A DNA stretch of 64,000 nucleotides. Source: Larimichthys crocea. Lineage: Eukaryota > Chordata > Actinopteri > Sciaenidae. Location of the stretch: NCBI RefSeq assembly GCF_000972845.2, contig NC_040019.1:13673236-13737235 (forward strand). Reading direction: 5' to 3'. The notes under the pieces were generated by a model, which made no database searches, was not told the origin of the DNA, and worked only from the letters and a program-made list of their open reading frames with translations. Positions 32,564 to 47,000 of the stretch are shown here, one piece after another. A program made the position numbers and the translations under genes. Position 1 is the first letter of the stretch. Every line of letters begins with the position of its first letter.

Positions 32564-35500
32564 ATGGCAGCAGCGTCGTACGACCAGCTGCTGAGACAGG
32601 TGGAGGTGTTAAAGATGGAGAACTCAAATCTGCGACAGGAGCTGCAAGACAACTCGAACCACCTGACCAAACTGGAGACCGAGGCCTCCAACATGAAGGT
32701 CAGTACTCATAATACTGCTCTGGTACTGCTCTGGTACTTCTGACTACTGCAGTGGGATTAACTGCCTGTAAAGAGCTAGGTGCGAAGCTAAGCTAACAGC
32801 TAACTCTGCATTAAGTAGTAAATGGACTGAACTTATGTCGTTCAGCCATCCACACATTACATGTGGAGGTCTGTAGTGGTCTGTGGTCACCTGTAGTGGT
32901 CTGTGGTCACCTGTGGTGGTCTGTGGTCACCTGTGGTGGTCTGTGGTCATCTGTAGTGGTCTGTAGTCATCTGTGGTGGTCTGTGGTCGTCTGTAGTGGT
33001 CTGTGGTCGTCTGTAGTGGTGTGTGGTCATCTGTAGTGGTCTGTGGTGGTGTGTGGTTGTCTGTAGTCATCTGTGGTGGTCTGTGGTCGTCTGTAGTGGT
33101 CTGTGGTCGTCTGTAGTGGTCTGTGGTCGTCTGTAGTGGTCTGTGGTCATCTGTAGTGGTCTGTAGTCATCTGTGGTGGTCTGTGGTCATCTGTAGTGGT
33201 GTGTGGTCATCTGTAGTGGTCTGTGGTGGTGTGTGGTTGTCTGTAGTGGACTGTGGTCATCTGTAGTGGTCTGGTCTGTGGTTGTCTGTGGTCATCTGTA
33301 GTGGTCTGTGGTTGTTTGTAGTGGTCTGGTCTGTGGTCGTCTGTAATGGTCTGTGGTTGTCTGTAGTGGTCTGATCTGTGGTCGTCTGTAGTGGTCTGTG
33401 GTTGTCTGTAGTGGTCTGGTCTGTGGTCGTCTGTAGTGGTCGTCTATAATGGTCTGTGGTCGTCTGTAATGGTCTGTGGTCATCTGTAGTGGTCTGTAAT
33501 GGTCTGTGGTCATCTGTAGTGGTCTGTGGTCGTCTGTGGTCATCTGTAGTGGTCTGTGGTCGTCTGTAGTGGTCTGTGGTCATCTGTAGTGGTCTGTGGT
33601 CATCTGTCTTGGTCTGTGGTCATCTGTAGTGGTGTGTGGTCATCTGTAGTAGTCCGTAGTCGTCTGTAGTGGTCTGTGGTCGTCTGTGGTCATCTGTAGT
33701 GGTCTGTAGTGGTCTGTAGTGGTCTGTAGTGGTCTGTGGTCATCTGTAGTGGTCTGTGGTCGTCTGTGGTCATCTGTCTTGGTCTGTGGTCATCTGTAGT
33801 GGTCTGTGGTCATCTGTAGTGGTCCGTGGTCGTCTGTAGTGGTCTGTGGTCGTCTGTGGTCATCTGTAGTGGTCTGTAGTGGTCTCTGGTCATCTGTAGT
33901 GGTCTGTGGTCGTCTGTGGTCATCTGTAGTGGTCTGTGGTCATCTGTAGTGGTCTGTGGTGGTCTGTGGTCATCTGTAGTGGTCTGTGGTCATCTGTAGT
34001 GGTCTGTGGTCGCCTGTAGTGGTCTGTGGTTTGATTCAGTTCATGTTGAATCTGTCGCTCTCTCTCTCTCCGACATATAAACTTAGTGTCTCTCGCCCAG
34101 AATAGAGCTGTGGTATTTTCCACCAATCACGCGCTCTGATGTTGATAATGAGTTCTTTGTTGTAGTTCAGTGTGAGACGTCAGAGTGTTGGAGGATCTCT
34201 GGAAACCTGTCAGAGTGAGCATTCTGTCCTTTACACCGTCTTTATTCCCCTTCTGTTTTGTTTCACTCATTTCTGTCCTTCTTCTTCTCCTCCTTCTTCT
34301 GTCTTCTCCTTCTTCTTCTCCTCCTTCTTCTTTGTCTTCTTCTTCTTCGTCTCCTTCTTCTTCTCCTCCTTCTTCTGTCTTCTCCTCCTCCTTCTGTCTT
34401 CTCCTCCTTCTTCTGTCTTCTCCTTCTTCTCCTCCTTCTTCTTCACCTTCTCGTCCTTCTGTTTTTATTTTCAGATGTTTCTTTTTCCTCTGTTCATCCT
34501 GATACTTTCATGTTTTATTTAGTTTGAATAGATTTGTGGTCGTTGTGTTTCAGTCTTCTCTTCGTGCATCTTGTTTTTCTCTTCATGTAGTTTTCTTCTT
34601 TATTGTGGGGTCCTTCCTCTCCAAACACACAGTCACTTCCTGTTTCCCATTTCCTGTTTCCTGTTTTGTGTGGATGGACAGTTAGTGTTGTTAGTTTCCA
34701 TCATGTCGCTGTACGAACGCTGTCGTTTCATCGTGGTGAGTCAAAAACAACACAATGATTATTCTGAGCTGACAGTGACAGAGAGAGACATTTGTATATG
34801 TTCATTTATGATTCTATTTTAATTCATTTATTAATGATATCCTGTTTTTTCATTGTTTCTTACACTCTTGTCGTACATGCACATTTACATAATGTACATG
34901 TTGTAAGTGTACATGTTGTAAGTGTACATGTTGTACATGTTGTAAGTGTACATGTTGTACATGTTGTAAGTGTACATGTTGTACATGATGTAAGTGTACA
35001 TGTTGTACATGTTGTTAGGTTAGGTTTCTTTATTTTTCTCCACCAGGGAGAAATTTGTCTTAGAGATAGGGAAGGTTACAGCACCATAAAACACATATCA
35101 ACATACCACAAACGGTACAGACGTAGCAGCCTACGATATACACATACCAGCATGACATAAAATAAAAAGATAAAAAGATGGATATTCACAATACATATAC
35201 CAGTAATAAAAAGATAAAAAGATGGATATTCACAATACATATACCAGTAATTAGGGATGTAACGATACACTCAACTCACGACTCGATTCGAGTCACGATT
35301 TTTTGTTCACGATACGATTTTTTCACGATTTTTAAAAAATCAAAATGAGCTACAGACAAATTATGACCAAATAAAAGTATGATATTTATTATATTTATTA
35401 TACTTTCTATTTGTAAGAAAAAAATCTTTCTTCACAGAAACTCTCAAACTGTTTGTGTTCTCTTATAAAAAGTGCAACTTACATCTTAAACAACAAAACA

Positions 35501-38500
35501 CATGACAAATATCTGCTTTCTTTAGAAACAATCTCACAGTAAACTGCTGTTAACTGGTGTGATGTGCAGTTTTCGCTCACGAGGGGGCGTAACCAGGGCT
35601 CTAAATTAACTTTTTTGATCACCAGCCAATGTGGCTGGTAAGTTTTGTACATAACAATAAAATAAAAACATTAAAACTTGGGAGCAGCACGCATCAATTT
35701 CCACAGAGCACCTCGAGCGGGCGAAAGCCAGACACAGAAAAAGCAAAGAGAATCCGATGGATTTTCAAAATAAAATACCCCGTGCAAACTGCCGGTTGTA
35801 AAAACAGACAAAAGGAAAACTAACTAACTACGTAACATATTTACACATGTAGAAGCATGTTTAGAAGGGAAACATCGGGAAAATGTCCAAATCTGAGCAA
35901 GTAAACAAAGTCTGGTGGGCTAAGCGCTCGCTCCTAAAACACTCCCGGTGGGGTTTGAAGTCGCGTGCAGGACGGACCAAATACGCTACGCTCATGCAAC
36001 GCGCCGGGAAGCCTGTTTGACCAGCGGGAACACGCACTGTGCGGGTTCCCATTTGCCAAGAATCGCGATTCATTTTTTCTGTCAACCGATGCGAGTCGTC
36101 ACGCATTTGTACCGTTTTTTAATCGTGTCACAATGCATCGTTACATTCCTACCAGTAATATTTATCCTGCCATAAATATAGCTCAATCATACATCCCCTA
36201 AAAATTATCACACTCACAGCCACCAATCCATTTCCACACCAACACGCATACACTAACTTTATAACCTTTATAAAAAAGTTAAGAATCCGTCCAGAAACAA
36301 CTGTGATCATTTCTGGTCATTAATTAGCTTAGTAGATAAGGGAATAAAAGAGTACTTGAAGCGATTGTGCTTGCACAGGGGAAGCCTGTGTCTCTTCCCG
36401 GACTTAAGAAGGACATATTTCCCATTCAGCACATGAGAACTATCTGATAAAATGGCATTTGCATGTCTGATAGTTGCCTGCTCAAAAAGATCCTGTGGGT
36501 TAAGGGGGGGCATCACACCCATAATCTTACCTGCAGTTTTGACTAGGCTCGAAATCTCAGCTCTAGATTTTACTTTGAGATTGCCAAACCAGCAGGTGAT
36601 ACCATAATGAAGGATTGATTCAATCGTTGCTCTGTAAAAGATGAGCATAATGTTTTTGCAGACTCCAAAAACTCTGAGTCTGCGCAAAAAATGAAGGCGT
36701 TGGTGGATTCTAGCGCAGACATTGGCCACCTGAGTGCGCCAACTAAGGTCACTGTCTACCTGTACTCCCAGATACTTAAAACTTTTCACCTGGTCGATGA
36801 CCTGGCCATGTATAGCTACTGGGCCCTGATGACCGACAGATCTGGGATCCAGCAGCATCTCTACTGTTTTTGTTGTGTTGATCAGTAGCAAGTGCGAATC
36901 ACACCAATTAACAAACTCGTTGACTCCCACTTGGTGTGTATCTAGATCATCGTGTTTAGTAAGCAGACTGAGAATGACAGTGTCATCAGAGAATTTAACT
37001 ATATACTGGTTTGGCTCAGAACTCGCACAATCGTTGGTGTACAGCGTGAACAGAAGAGGGGAACTGACACACCCCTGGGGGGCGCCAGTACTGCTTATCG
37101 CCAAGTCAGACAGAGTAGAATTGAACTTGACCTGTTGTGGTCTATTGGATAAAAACGAGTGGTACCACCTGACTAAAAAAGGGTTTACCCCCAGCTGAAT
37201 TAATTTCTTAAGAAGAATGTGTGGCTGAATAAGAAAAACGCAGAGCTAAAATCAACAAAGAGAAGTCTGGCATACCCAGCAGGGTTTTCTAGTGTTTAAG
37301 GACCAGATGCATTATGGTTGCTATAGCATCACTTGTGCTGCGGTTCTTATTGTATGCAAACTCGTATTTATCAAGCAATGGATCCACTTCTGTACGAAGT
37401 TTCATTACCAAAATCTTCTCTAGTGATTTAAAAACATTTGAGGTTATGGCTACAGGCCGGTAATCATTGTCCTCCTGCGGACTGACCTTTTTAGGTATGG
37501 GCAAAATGATGGATGTCTTCCAGAGTTTAGGTGCCCTGTAGGAATCTATAGAAAGTTGGAATAATTTTTGCCATGCCGGAGACAATTTCTCCGCAAAAGA
37601 CTTCAAGATAAAAGCAGACAGACCATCTGGTTCTGTTGCCTTCTTAGTATTAATAGCTTTAAAAGTTCTAGTGACAGTTTCTAGCTTAATCTCAATTCTA
37701 TCCACATTAAGATCACAAATAACATTTTCCAAGACATCGACACATTCTGCACTGTTATCACTATTAAATCACATATAGAAATTATTCAGTTCATTTGCCC
37801 TCACAGTTTCATTGTGAGCAGACAGAGGCTTCCTTTTAGCGTTCATATTAGTCATCTGTCTGATCGAGTCCCATAATTTCTTAGCATTGCATCCGCCAAA
37901 TCTCGTTCCGCACGTTCCTTGTATTGCCGCCGCGCTGTGGCTATCTGTAGGTTTAGGTGCTTTTGGGCAGCTCGAACTGCTACCTTATCCCCCCTTTTAA
38001 AAGCTGCCTTTTTCCTTATGATGCACTCCTTAATGTCATTATTAAAATATGGTTTATTGTTGGGATACTGTTTGACAGTTTTCAGGGGTATGACGGAGTC
38101 AATGCAAAAGTTAATGTAGTCAGTGATGGATTCCATGGCACTGTCAATATCTGCTTCCTTAAGAAAAACATCCCAGTCCGTGCAGAGAAAACATCCCTTC
38201 AGCTCCTCCAATTTGTCGCTTGTCCACAATTTCACCGTCTGAATTTCAGGTTTGGTGGATTTGTAGACTGACCGATATGTAGACAGCAGCTGAATTACGT
38301 TATGATCCGAGTTCATAAGTGGGGGTCTGGCTCTAGCAGTGTAGGCATCTTTAACATTTCCATAACATTTATCTATTATATTATCATTGCTGGTATTGCA
38401 CTTAACATATTGGTCAAAGCCAGGCAGGGTTTTGGTTAGACTGCAGTGATTAAAATCGCCAAGTAAAAACATCGGAGCATCAGGCTTAGCTTGTAAGTGA

Positions 38501-40799
38501 TGATGGACACAGTCCGCAATTATGTTTGCTGCTCTGCCTGCGTTCCCACTGGGAGGGATGTACACAACGCAGACAAACAAATTACTGAATTCTCTGGGGA
38601 GATAATGTGGCCACAAGGTAACACACAAAAGTTCAACATCAGGTGTGCATATTTTGTCTCTCACACAAAATTTTGGCACCAACTGTCCTTAATGTAGATG
38701 CACACTCCCCCTCCACAGAGTTTGCCTGAGTTTCCATCGCTGTCCAAACGTATATGAGAAAAACCCTCGATTTGAATAAAATTGTCCGGAATATCGTTTG
38801 TAAACCAAGTCTCCGTAAAGGCCATAATGCCAGACTCATGGTACTCGTAGTAAGCTCTTACCTATAGACGCAGGTCCTCCAACTTGTTTTTAAGAGAACG
38901 GGGTTTGCATAGGAGCATTGGCGGTAGCGGTAGCTTGGTGGCTGACCGAATACGCCGCCTAATGCCGCTTCTCCTACCTCGCTTCCTGACCCTGCCTCGC
39001 TGGTGTTTCGCCCCGTGATGTCGTCGCAGTTCACTGGGCACATTCCGCAGGAGATCAGGCGCTGGAAGTATTCCGCTGTCTCGCAGTCCTAAAAGCTCCA
39101 AACAGCTGTACGTTCTCAGGCCACCGTTGTTGATGGGGCCGGCTGCCATACACTGGGTGACTAAGCCAGCCAGGATCAGCTACGCCACCGCGATTGCCTC
39201 CATCCTTCGCCAATTCACCCCACATAAACGCAGGGTAAGCCATACAGCGTTTGTAGTACTCCCCAATAAATCTGTGCTGGTAAACCACCGAAGACAGACA
39301 TTTAACAGAAATGTTACAAACACACAAACAGACGTGTAACCAGAGCCCTTCTCCATGTCGCCAGCAGAGCAGCGCCACAGAAAATGTTGTAAGTGTACAT
39401 GTTGTAAGTGTACACGTATGTAAGTTTTGTATGTTAACAGTCGAATATGAACGTTTGTGAGAATCTGGTGCCCCTTTGTGGTCATGTCTGTAAACATACT
39501 GTGATGTCACTGTGATGTAACCACTTCTTTGTCCACTCATATAAACAGGAAGTTCTGAAGCAGCTTCAGGGCACCATAGAAGAAGACTCTGGAGAGGCGT
39601 CTGGTTCACAGCTAGAGCTCATTGAGAGACTGAAGGGTGAGCACTCACACAGTACACACACAAAGTACACAAAGTACACATGTGTAACCCAATTTGTATG
39701 TCTTTCCTCCAGAGATGAGCCTGGACTCAGCTGGGTTTAAGCCCAGGTCGAGGCCTCCTCTGCCCCCCTCACCGTCCTCCAGCTCAGCCTCTTCTGGCTC
39801 TGGAGCTCCTGGAGGGGCAGCTGGAGGTTCCGTAGCTCCAGGCCCGTCGACGACCACTGCCTTCCCCAGGAGGGGGCTGCCGTCTGTGGGCAGAGATAGC
39901 CATGACCGTTGCCTGGAAGAGCTGGAGAAGGAGAGGTACTGCTGATATTACTGACAGTACTAAGAAGAGTTCCACTACTACTATATACTACTATTGACAA
40001 CACTGCTGGCAGTACTACTTCATAAAGAACACGATTACTGTAATAACGTAACTAATGTAACTGATAGTACTGCTGCGAGTACTACTATGACTAGTACTAC
40101 TGCAACTAACACAATGTCACTGTTCACGCTGAGAATACTACTGTACTACTACTACTACTACTGTTCAACTGTACTACCACTGTAAGTACTTGCACCATTC
40201 ATTGGCTGCTTCTCACGTACAGGTCTCTCCTATTGGCCGAGCTCGAAAAAGAGGAAAAGGAGAAGGACTGGTACTACACTCAGCTGCAGAACCTGACCAA
40301 GAGGATCGACAGTCTGCCGCTCACCGAGAACGTAAACCAACTTTATACTGACCACACGACGGGATCAGTCTGTAGTTTGTCTGTAGTTAATCTGTAGTTT
40401 GTCTGTAGTTAATCTGTAGTTAGTCTGTAGTTTGTCTTTAGTTTGTCTGTAGTTAATCTGTAGTTTGTCTGTAGTTCACTCTACAGACAGACATGAGTCG
40501 TCGTCAGTTGGAGTTTGAAGCTCGTCAGATCCGATCAGCGATGGAGGAACAGCTTGGCTCGTGTCAGGAGATGGAGAGGAGAGCTCAGGTAGGACCTCAC
40601 CTGTCAGTCTGTTTCCAGCACACACATGGTTCTCTGTGGAGTGGGGCTGTGTGTTGCAGGTGTCGGGTAATATCACCTGTAACCTGTTTCACACACTGCA
40701 AATATGACGGAAAGATCAAAAGATTTTTTTATGCTTTGATCAGTGCACATGTAAATAGGAATTGATTTCGCAGTGTTTGTACGACAGGAAGTTGTCATT

Positions 40800-40830
<31 letters not shown>

Positions 40831-41004
40831 TCAGGCTCGTGTGTCTCGTATCCAGCAGATAGAGAAAGACATCCTGAGACTGGGAGCTCGGCTGCAGGTA
40901 GGCTCACCTGTTCTGATAGATCAGGACCAAGAACCTGACGTAGTGTGTGTGATTACACCTGTTTAAACGTTGGTGTCATTAAATAATTTAATCTTCTTTT
41001 TTTT

Positions 41005-41064
<60 letters not shown>

Positions 41065-44000
41065 GCAGGTGGAGGAAGCTCAGGGGGCGAGTGACAGCAG
41101 TGGATTGGCTGCAGCTCAGGTGGGCGTCATTCCTTCATTCTTCCTTTTTAAAATCTTTAAAATCTTTTTAATTCCTTTTTTTTTTTTCAGAGCTCCAGCA
41201 GCCGTTTGGACCACGAGCCAGCCAATGAGGCAAGCTACTCTATACCTCGACGAATCACCAGCCACCTGGGAACCAAGGTTAGTAAATGTGCCTAGTAACA
41301 CTGCTAAAAGCTCTGCAAATGATGGAGGGCGTCCACTGTAAGGTTAACATCTGTGTGGCCCCCTTCAGGTGGAAATGGTGTACAGTCTTCTATCCATGTT
41401 GGGAACTCACGATAAAGACGATATGTCGCGGACGCTGCTCGCCATGTCGAGCTCTCAGGACTCGTGCATTGCCATGCGTCAGTCCGGCTGTCTGCCTCTG
41501 CTCATCCAGCTGCTCCATGGCAACGACAAGGACTCGCTGTTGCTAGGTAACTCCGTTTTTTATTTATATTTCTCCTGTTGCCAAGGTAACCTTTTCATCT
41601 GACCTGTTGCTTGTCTCCGGTTGTCCAGGTAACTCTCGCGGCAGTAAAGAGGCTCGTGCAAGGGCGTCGGCAGCATTACACAACATTGTTCACAGTCAGC
41701 CGGATGATAAGAGAGGTCGGCGTGAGATCAGAGTGCTCCACCTCTTGGAGCAGGTGCGACATTACTGCGAGGCGTGTTGGAGCTGGCAGGAGAACCACGA
41801 GAGAGGAGTTGACCAGGAGGACAACCCTAGTGAGTGAATCACACACTGACTCACCAACCAAGAGGACAGTCAGCACACACATCATATGACCAGAACTTAA
41901 ATGTATCAGAAAACATGATCAAAACTGCACTGACCTGTTAAGAGATAGAAGTATAAAGTTTATCCATTCATCATGTCCTTCTTCTGATCTGGGTCGGGTT
42001 GCCGAGACAGCAGGTTTAGCAAAGCCTTTAGATGTCCCTCTGTGCAGAAACACAGTCCTGGTCTGATCAGATTCTGACCTTTCCTCTAAAGCTGAGCACC
42101 TACAGAGGAAATTCTTTTAGACCGCTTGCATCATTATTTAGATCACTACCCAAAGATCATGGTCACACATAACGGTTGGATGGTTGGGTGCTGTAAATAC
42201 AAGAACACAGAACACAGCCTTAACTGAGCCCTGCTTTTCCTTCATGAGTCCTCTACCAGAAATTTTCTTGAGGCCAACCTTCTCTGTGGCCTCCCTGAAC
42301 TCCTCCTACACCCGGGTTGCGCTTCTGCGACTACTGTAGCTGCTGTCTTTCTCAACCGTTGGGAGACCTCTGGGCCAACCAAGCCCGAAAAGCCTCCTTC
42401 TTTCTTCTTCTCCGGAGGACTAAGTTGCAGACCTCCCAGACAGGTTCATTCTAGTTCACCCTCACTACATTTTTGGTTTACCAGGTCTGTCTGGCAGCCT
42501 CCCCAGCATCTGATCCACCTCACAGCCAGGTGGTGATCAACTGACAGCTAAAGACCACAGAAATTCTCTTTCTAGAAAGAATCGTGGAGTTGGTTTTGAT
42601 CAGGATTTGTCCTTTAACGTCCATATAAAACGCATCATGTCTCAAGCGGATACAGAAAAACTAGTCCATGCATTTGTTACTTCCCATAAACAACAGTCTA
42701 CCCCACAGCTCATTTTACTTTGATTGATCAGGGTTCCATGTAAATAATATAAAGTGTTTAGTTTATACTATGTTTGTATGTTATGTAGTATATACTGTGC
42801 TTTTATGTAGTATATACTGTGTGTTCAGTGCCATCTCCTGTGGAGCATCAGATCTGTCCAGCTGTTTGCGTCCTTATGAAACTTTCCTTCGATGAAGAAC
42901 ATCGACACGCCATGAATGAACTTGGTGAGTAATTGTTAGAAGTAATTTTTCTTCAGTTTCATTCTTTTATGACTCATGATTCAGGGTTGTCTGTTTTCTT
43001 TCTTGTTTCTGGGTTTATTTCCTTCTTTCTGTGGGTTTTTGTCCCTGCAGGTGGTTTGCAGGCGGTGGCAGAGCTGCTACAGGTGGACTGCGAGATGTTC
43101 GGTCTGAGCAGCGATCATTACAGTGTCACACTGCGGCGATACGCCGGCATGGCACTAACCAACCTCACCTTTGGAGACGTAGCCAATAAGGTTGATTTTA
43201 CACGTTGTTTACCACGTTTCAACATGTTTGTGTGTCAGCTCACTCAGCTCTCCTTAACCAATCAGATCATAGTGTTGTGTTATTTCTTTTTCCATCAGGC
43301 CACGCTGTGCTCCATGAAGGGCTGCATGAGAGCGATGGTTGCCCAACTGAAGTCTGACAGTGAAGACCTTCAGCAGGTAAATTCACCTGTTACTGCGACA
43401 ACTGTTTGAAGCTGTTCATCTCGTTTGTTCAGTCAATGCATGTGAACGATGGACAGAAACAGATTAGCACCCGTTTGATGTGACGCCGTGTTATCAGGTC
43501 ATTATCAGAATCAATACTGATCATCACACTGTGGTTCTGATCACCGATCACAAGGTTTCCTGACAAAGAGCTCCACACTTGCATCACAGCGAGTTGTAAA
43601 TTAACTGTCTCCTCAGCCGAGAATTCAGACTTATCCCACGTCTCCAGGAGTCTGAGGTCAGACTCAAACCTGAAGGGAACAGTCCAGTCCAGCAGAGAAG
43701 TATGACCTCAGACTGGGAGGACCTCACCAAGGTCCCAGTCAAATGGAAGCAACAATCAATTGGACGAGTTGAAGAGTGAAGGAATTGTAATACGTCCTAT
43801 GTATGTCAAACTCCTGGAGAACCCCACAAAATGCCAGGGACATAAGTCCAACAAAACTTCTCTGAGTCTTCTAGATGTGCCTCTCTTTGGAGGACGAATC
43901 AGGAGTTTCTCAAAGTTTTCCTTCCACCTGTGGACAGTACAGGGTAGCAGTGCTTCTCATTGCTGAACTAGTCTGAACTAGTCTGAAGTCCTGACCCTTA

Positions 44001-47000
44001 CGAGTCATCTGATGGTCTGTCAGATCCTCTTTGAAGAGCACCAGCTCACCTCCTTCAGTCCTCCGGTCCTCCTGATACCTGTCTGCTGTATCAGGACTCA
44101 TTAGCCAACCCTACAGGACTCTTATTCAGGACTCAAGGGTCCTCTTCATGGGGTGTTGTCACCATGTCAGGCACTGAATTTGTCAATGACCACCAAAATG
44201 GTGGTACTGCACCCTTTAGATTTAATTCTTTTTGGTGTCAGGATATTTTTGTCCCTTTGTTGTTCACGTAGAGTTCTCTGAATTTCTTTCTGGTTTTCAG
44301 GTCATAGCAAGCGTGTTGAGGAACTTGTCGTGGCGTGCTGACGTCAACAGTAAGAAGACTCTGCGGGAGGTGGGCAGCGTGCGAGCATTAATGGGCTGTG
44401 CTCTTGAGGTCCAGAAGGTAAAATACTGTTCATGTTGAGGGCTGAACTGAGTACACTCTGAAATTACTGCTGTAGTTGTTCACTTTATTTCTTGTTCTCT
44501 GCCTTCAGGAGTCGACTTTGAAGTCTGTACTGAGTGCGCTCTGGAACTTGTCAGCTCACTGTACAGAAAACAAGGCGGATATCTGCTCAGTGGATGGTGC
44601 TCTGGCATTTCTGGTGGGAACATTGACACACCGCAGCCACACGAACACCCTCGCCATCATCGAGAGTGGTGGCGGCATCCTGCGCAATGTCTCCAGCCTC
44701 ATCGCCACCAATGAGGCACACAGGTAGGCGTCCATGAACTGCTAAATAACTTGAAGTACACAAAAGCATCCATTGTGTGCATCACTGAGTAAATGTCCTG
44801 TGTTCTGTTTTACAGGCAGATCCTGCGTGAGCATGGCTGCCTGCCAACTCTGCTGCAGCACCTGAAGTCTCACAGTCTGACCATCGTGTCTAACGCCTGC
44901 GGGACTCTCTGGAATCTGTCAGCCAGAGACGCCAAAGATCAGGAGGCATTATGGGAGCTGGGCGCTGTGGGAATGCTGCGCAACCTTATCCATTCCCGGC
45001 ACAAAATGATCGCCATGGGTAGTGCTGCTGCCCTGCGCAACCTGATGGCTAACCGGCCGGCACGCTACAAGGACGCAAGTGTAGTGTCACCAGGCGCCGG
45101 TGCCCCGTCACTGCACGCCCGCAAACAGAAGGCATTATTTGAGGAGCTGGACGCCCAACAGCTGTCAGAGACTTTTGACAACATCGACAACCTGAGCCCC
45201 AAGGCGGCACACAGGAAGGGGCGGGGCTGTAACGGTGCTGGAGGAGGAGGGAGTGGAACACGCTCGTATGCCAACACGCCAGTACTTTCGAGCCCAAAGA
45301 ATGGAGATGGATCCAAGAGGACAAACGAGGAAGTGTCGTACACTCGGCCGGTGTTCCCACCGAGTGTCCGAGCGTCGAGCGACAGCCTCAACAGTGTGAC
45401 GAGTGCCGACGGATATGGCAACCGCGGCAAGACCAAACCATCATCAGAGCCACTCTACTCATCAGATGAGAGTGGAGCCAACAAGTGCTGCGTCTACAGG
45501 AAGTACCCGGCCGACTTGGCACACAAGATCCGCAGTGCCAACCACATGGCGGACGACGATGGCGCAGAGCTTGACACGCCCATTAACTACAGTCTGAAGT
45601 ACTCAGACGAACAGTTGAATTCTGGGAGACAGAGTCCAAGTCACCGTGGTGGCATAGAGAGTGACGAGGACGACCGACAGGATGCCAGTCTGAGGAACGA
45701 CTCGGCAACAACCAGCAGCCGGATAACGTCTGTCCCGCCACGCTACGTTGTTGCCACGACAACATCAAGCTACGGTGGTGACTCGACAAGTGAGCAGCCA
45801 ATTGACTACAGCCTGAAGTATGGCACAGACTCCACCCGCAAACCCCTGTTCAAACCAGACGAGGCGGCTGCCTCCTCCGCCCCTCCTCCTCCATCAGCCT
45901 CTACCAACAAACTCCGACCCCCTCCACCCACAGCCACTCGGACGGTGGCAAAAGGAAACCAGGAGTCCACCCAAACATACTGTGTGGAGGATACGCCTAT
46001 TTGCTTCTCCAGAGGCAGCTCACTCTCTTCACTGTCATCAGAAGAGGAAGAGGAAGACGGCGATGTCACTGAGAGGCAGAGAGGCGGAAGCGTTGTCTGC
46101 GGTGGTGGAAATAACGACTACCCAACACTTCCTGTCAGCGAGAAAGATGCACACGAGCAGCAGCAGAGACAGCAGAAGGAGGCGGAGAGCCAGACCGCTG
46201 CCGCCACTGCTCCCTCCACTCGTGGAAGACGAGGTCATCACCACCATCACGGCCACGCCCATCACCACCATCACCACCACCATGTGACGACATCTTCGGG
46301 CACCAGGACTCCCAAGAGTCCTCCGGAGCAGCCTTATGCTCAGGAGACACCGCTGATGTTCAGCCGCTGCACGTCCGTTAGTTCCCTTGACAGCTTCTCC
46401 ACCTCGTCAATCGCCAGCTCTGTGCGCTCAAGTGAACCGTGCAGCGGTGTGCCAAGTGGCGTGGTCAGCCCCAGTGACCTGCCTGACAGCCCAGGACAGA
46501 CCATGCCCCCGAGCCGCGCCAAGACACCACCACCGCCGCCGCAGAAAACAAAGGAGCAGGAAAAGACCAAGAAGGACGAGGAGGAGAGCAGCGTCGATGT
46601 CCTGCTGCACTTCGCCACAGAGAGTACGCCGCATGGCTTTTCCCGAGCTTCAAGTCTGAGCGCACTCAGTCTGGACGAGCCGTACATCGCAGCTGAGATG
46701 AAGAATAAGAAAGAGGAGGAAGAGGATGGAGGGAACGAGGAGAGGGAGCAGGAGGCGCAGAAACCGATCCTTGACGAATCAGATGATGATGACGACATCG
46801 AGATCCTGGAGGCCTGCATCAACATGGCCATGCCCAAGTCATCACGGAAACCAAAGAAACCACAACAAGCTGCACCACGGAAACCCAGCCAGCTTCCTGT
46901 TTACAAGCTCCTCCCACCTCGCACCCAGTCACAGCCAAGGAAGGACATGCCGCCGCCGCTGGTGGAGGAAGTGCCAAGGGTTTACTGTGTAGAGGGAACA

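Noticed and set aside
40487..40588. apc exon starting after the nearer CTACAG
   Set aside because: In phase too, but it would drop FTLQ, which matches human FSLQ; the acceptor at 40474 is preferred.
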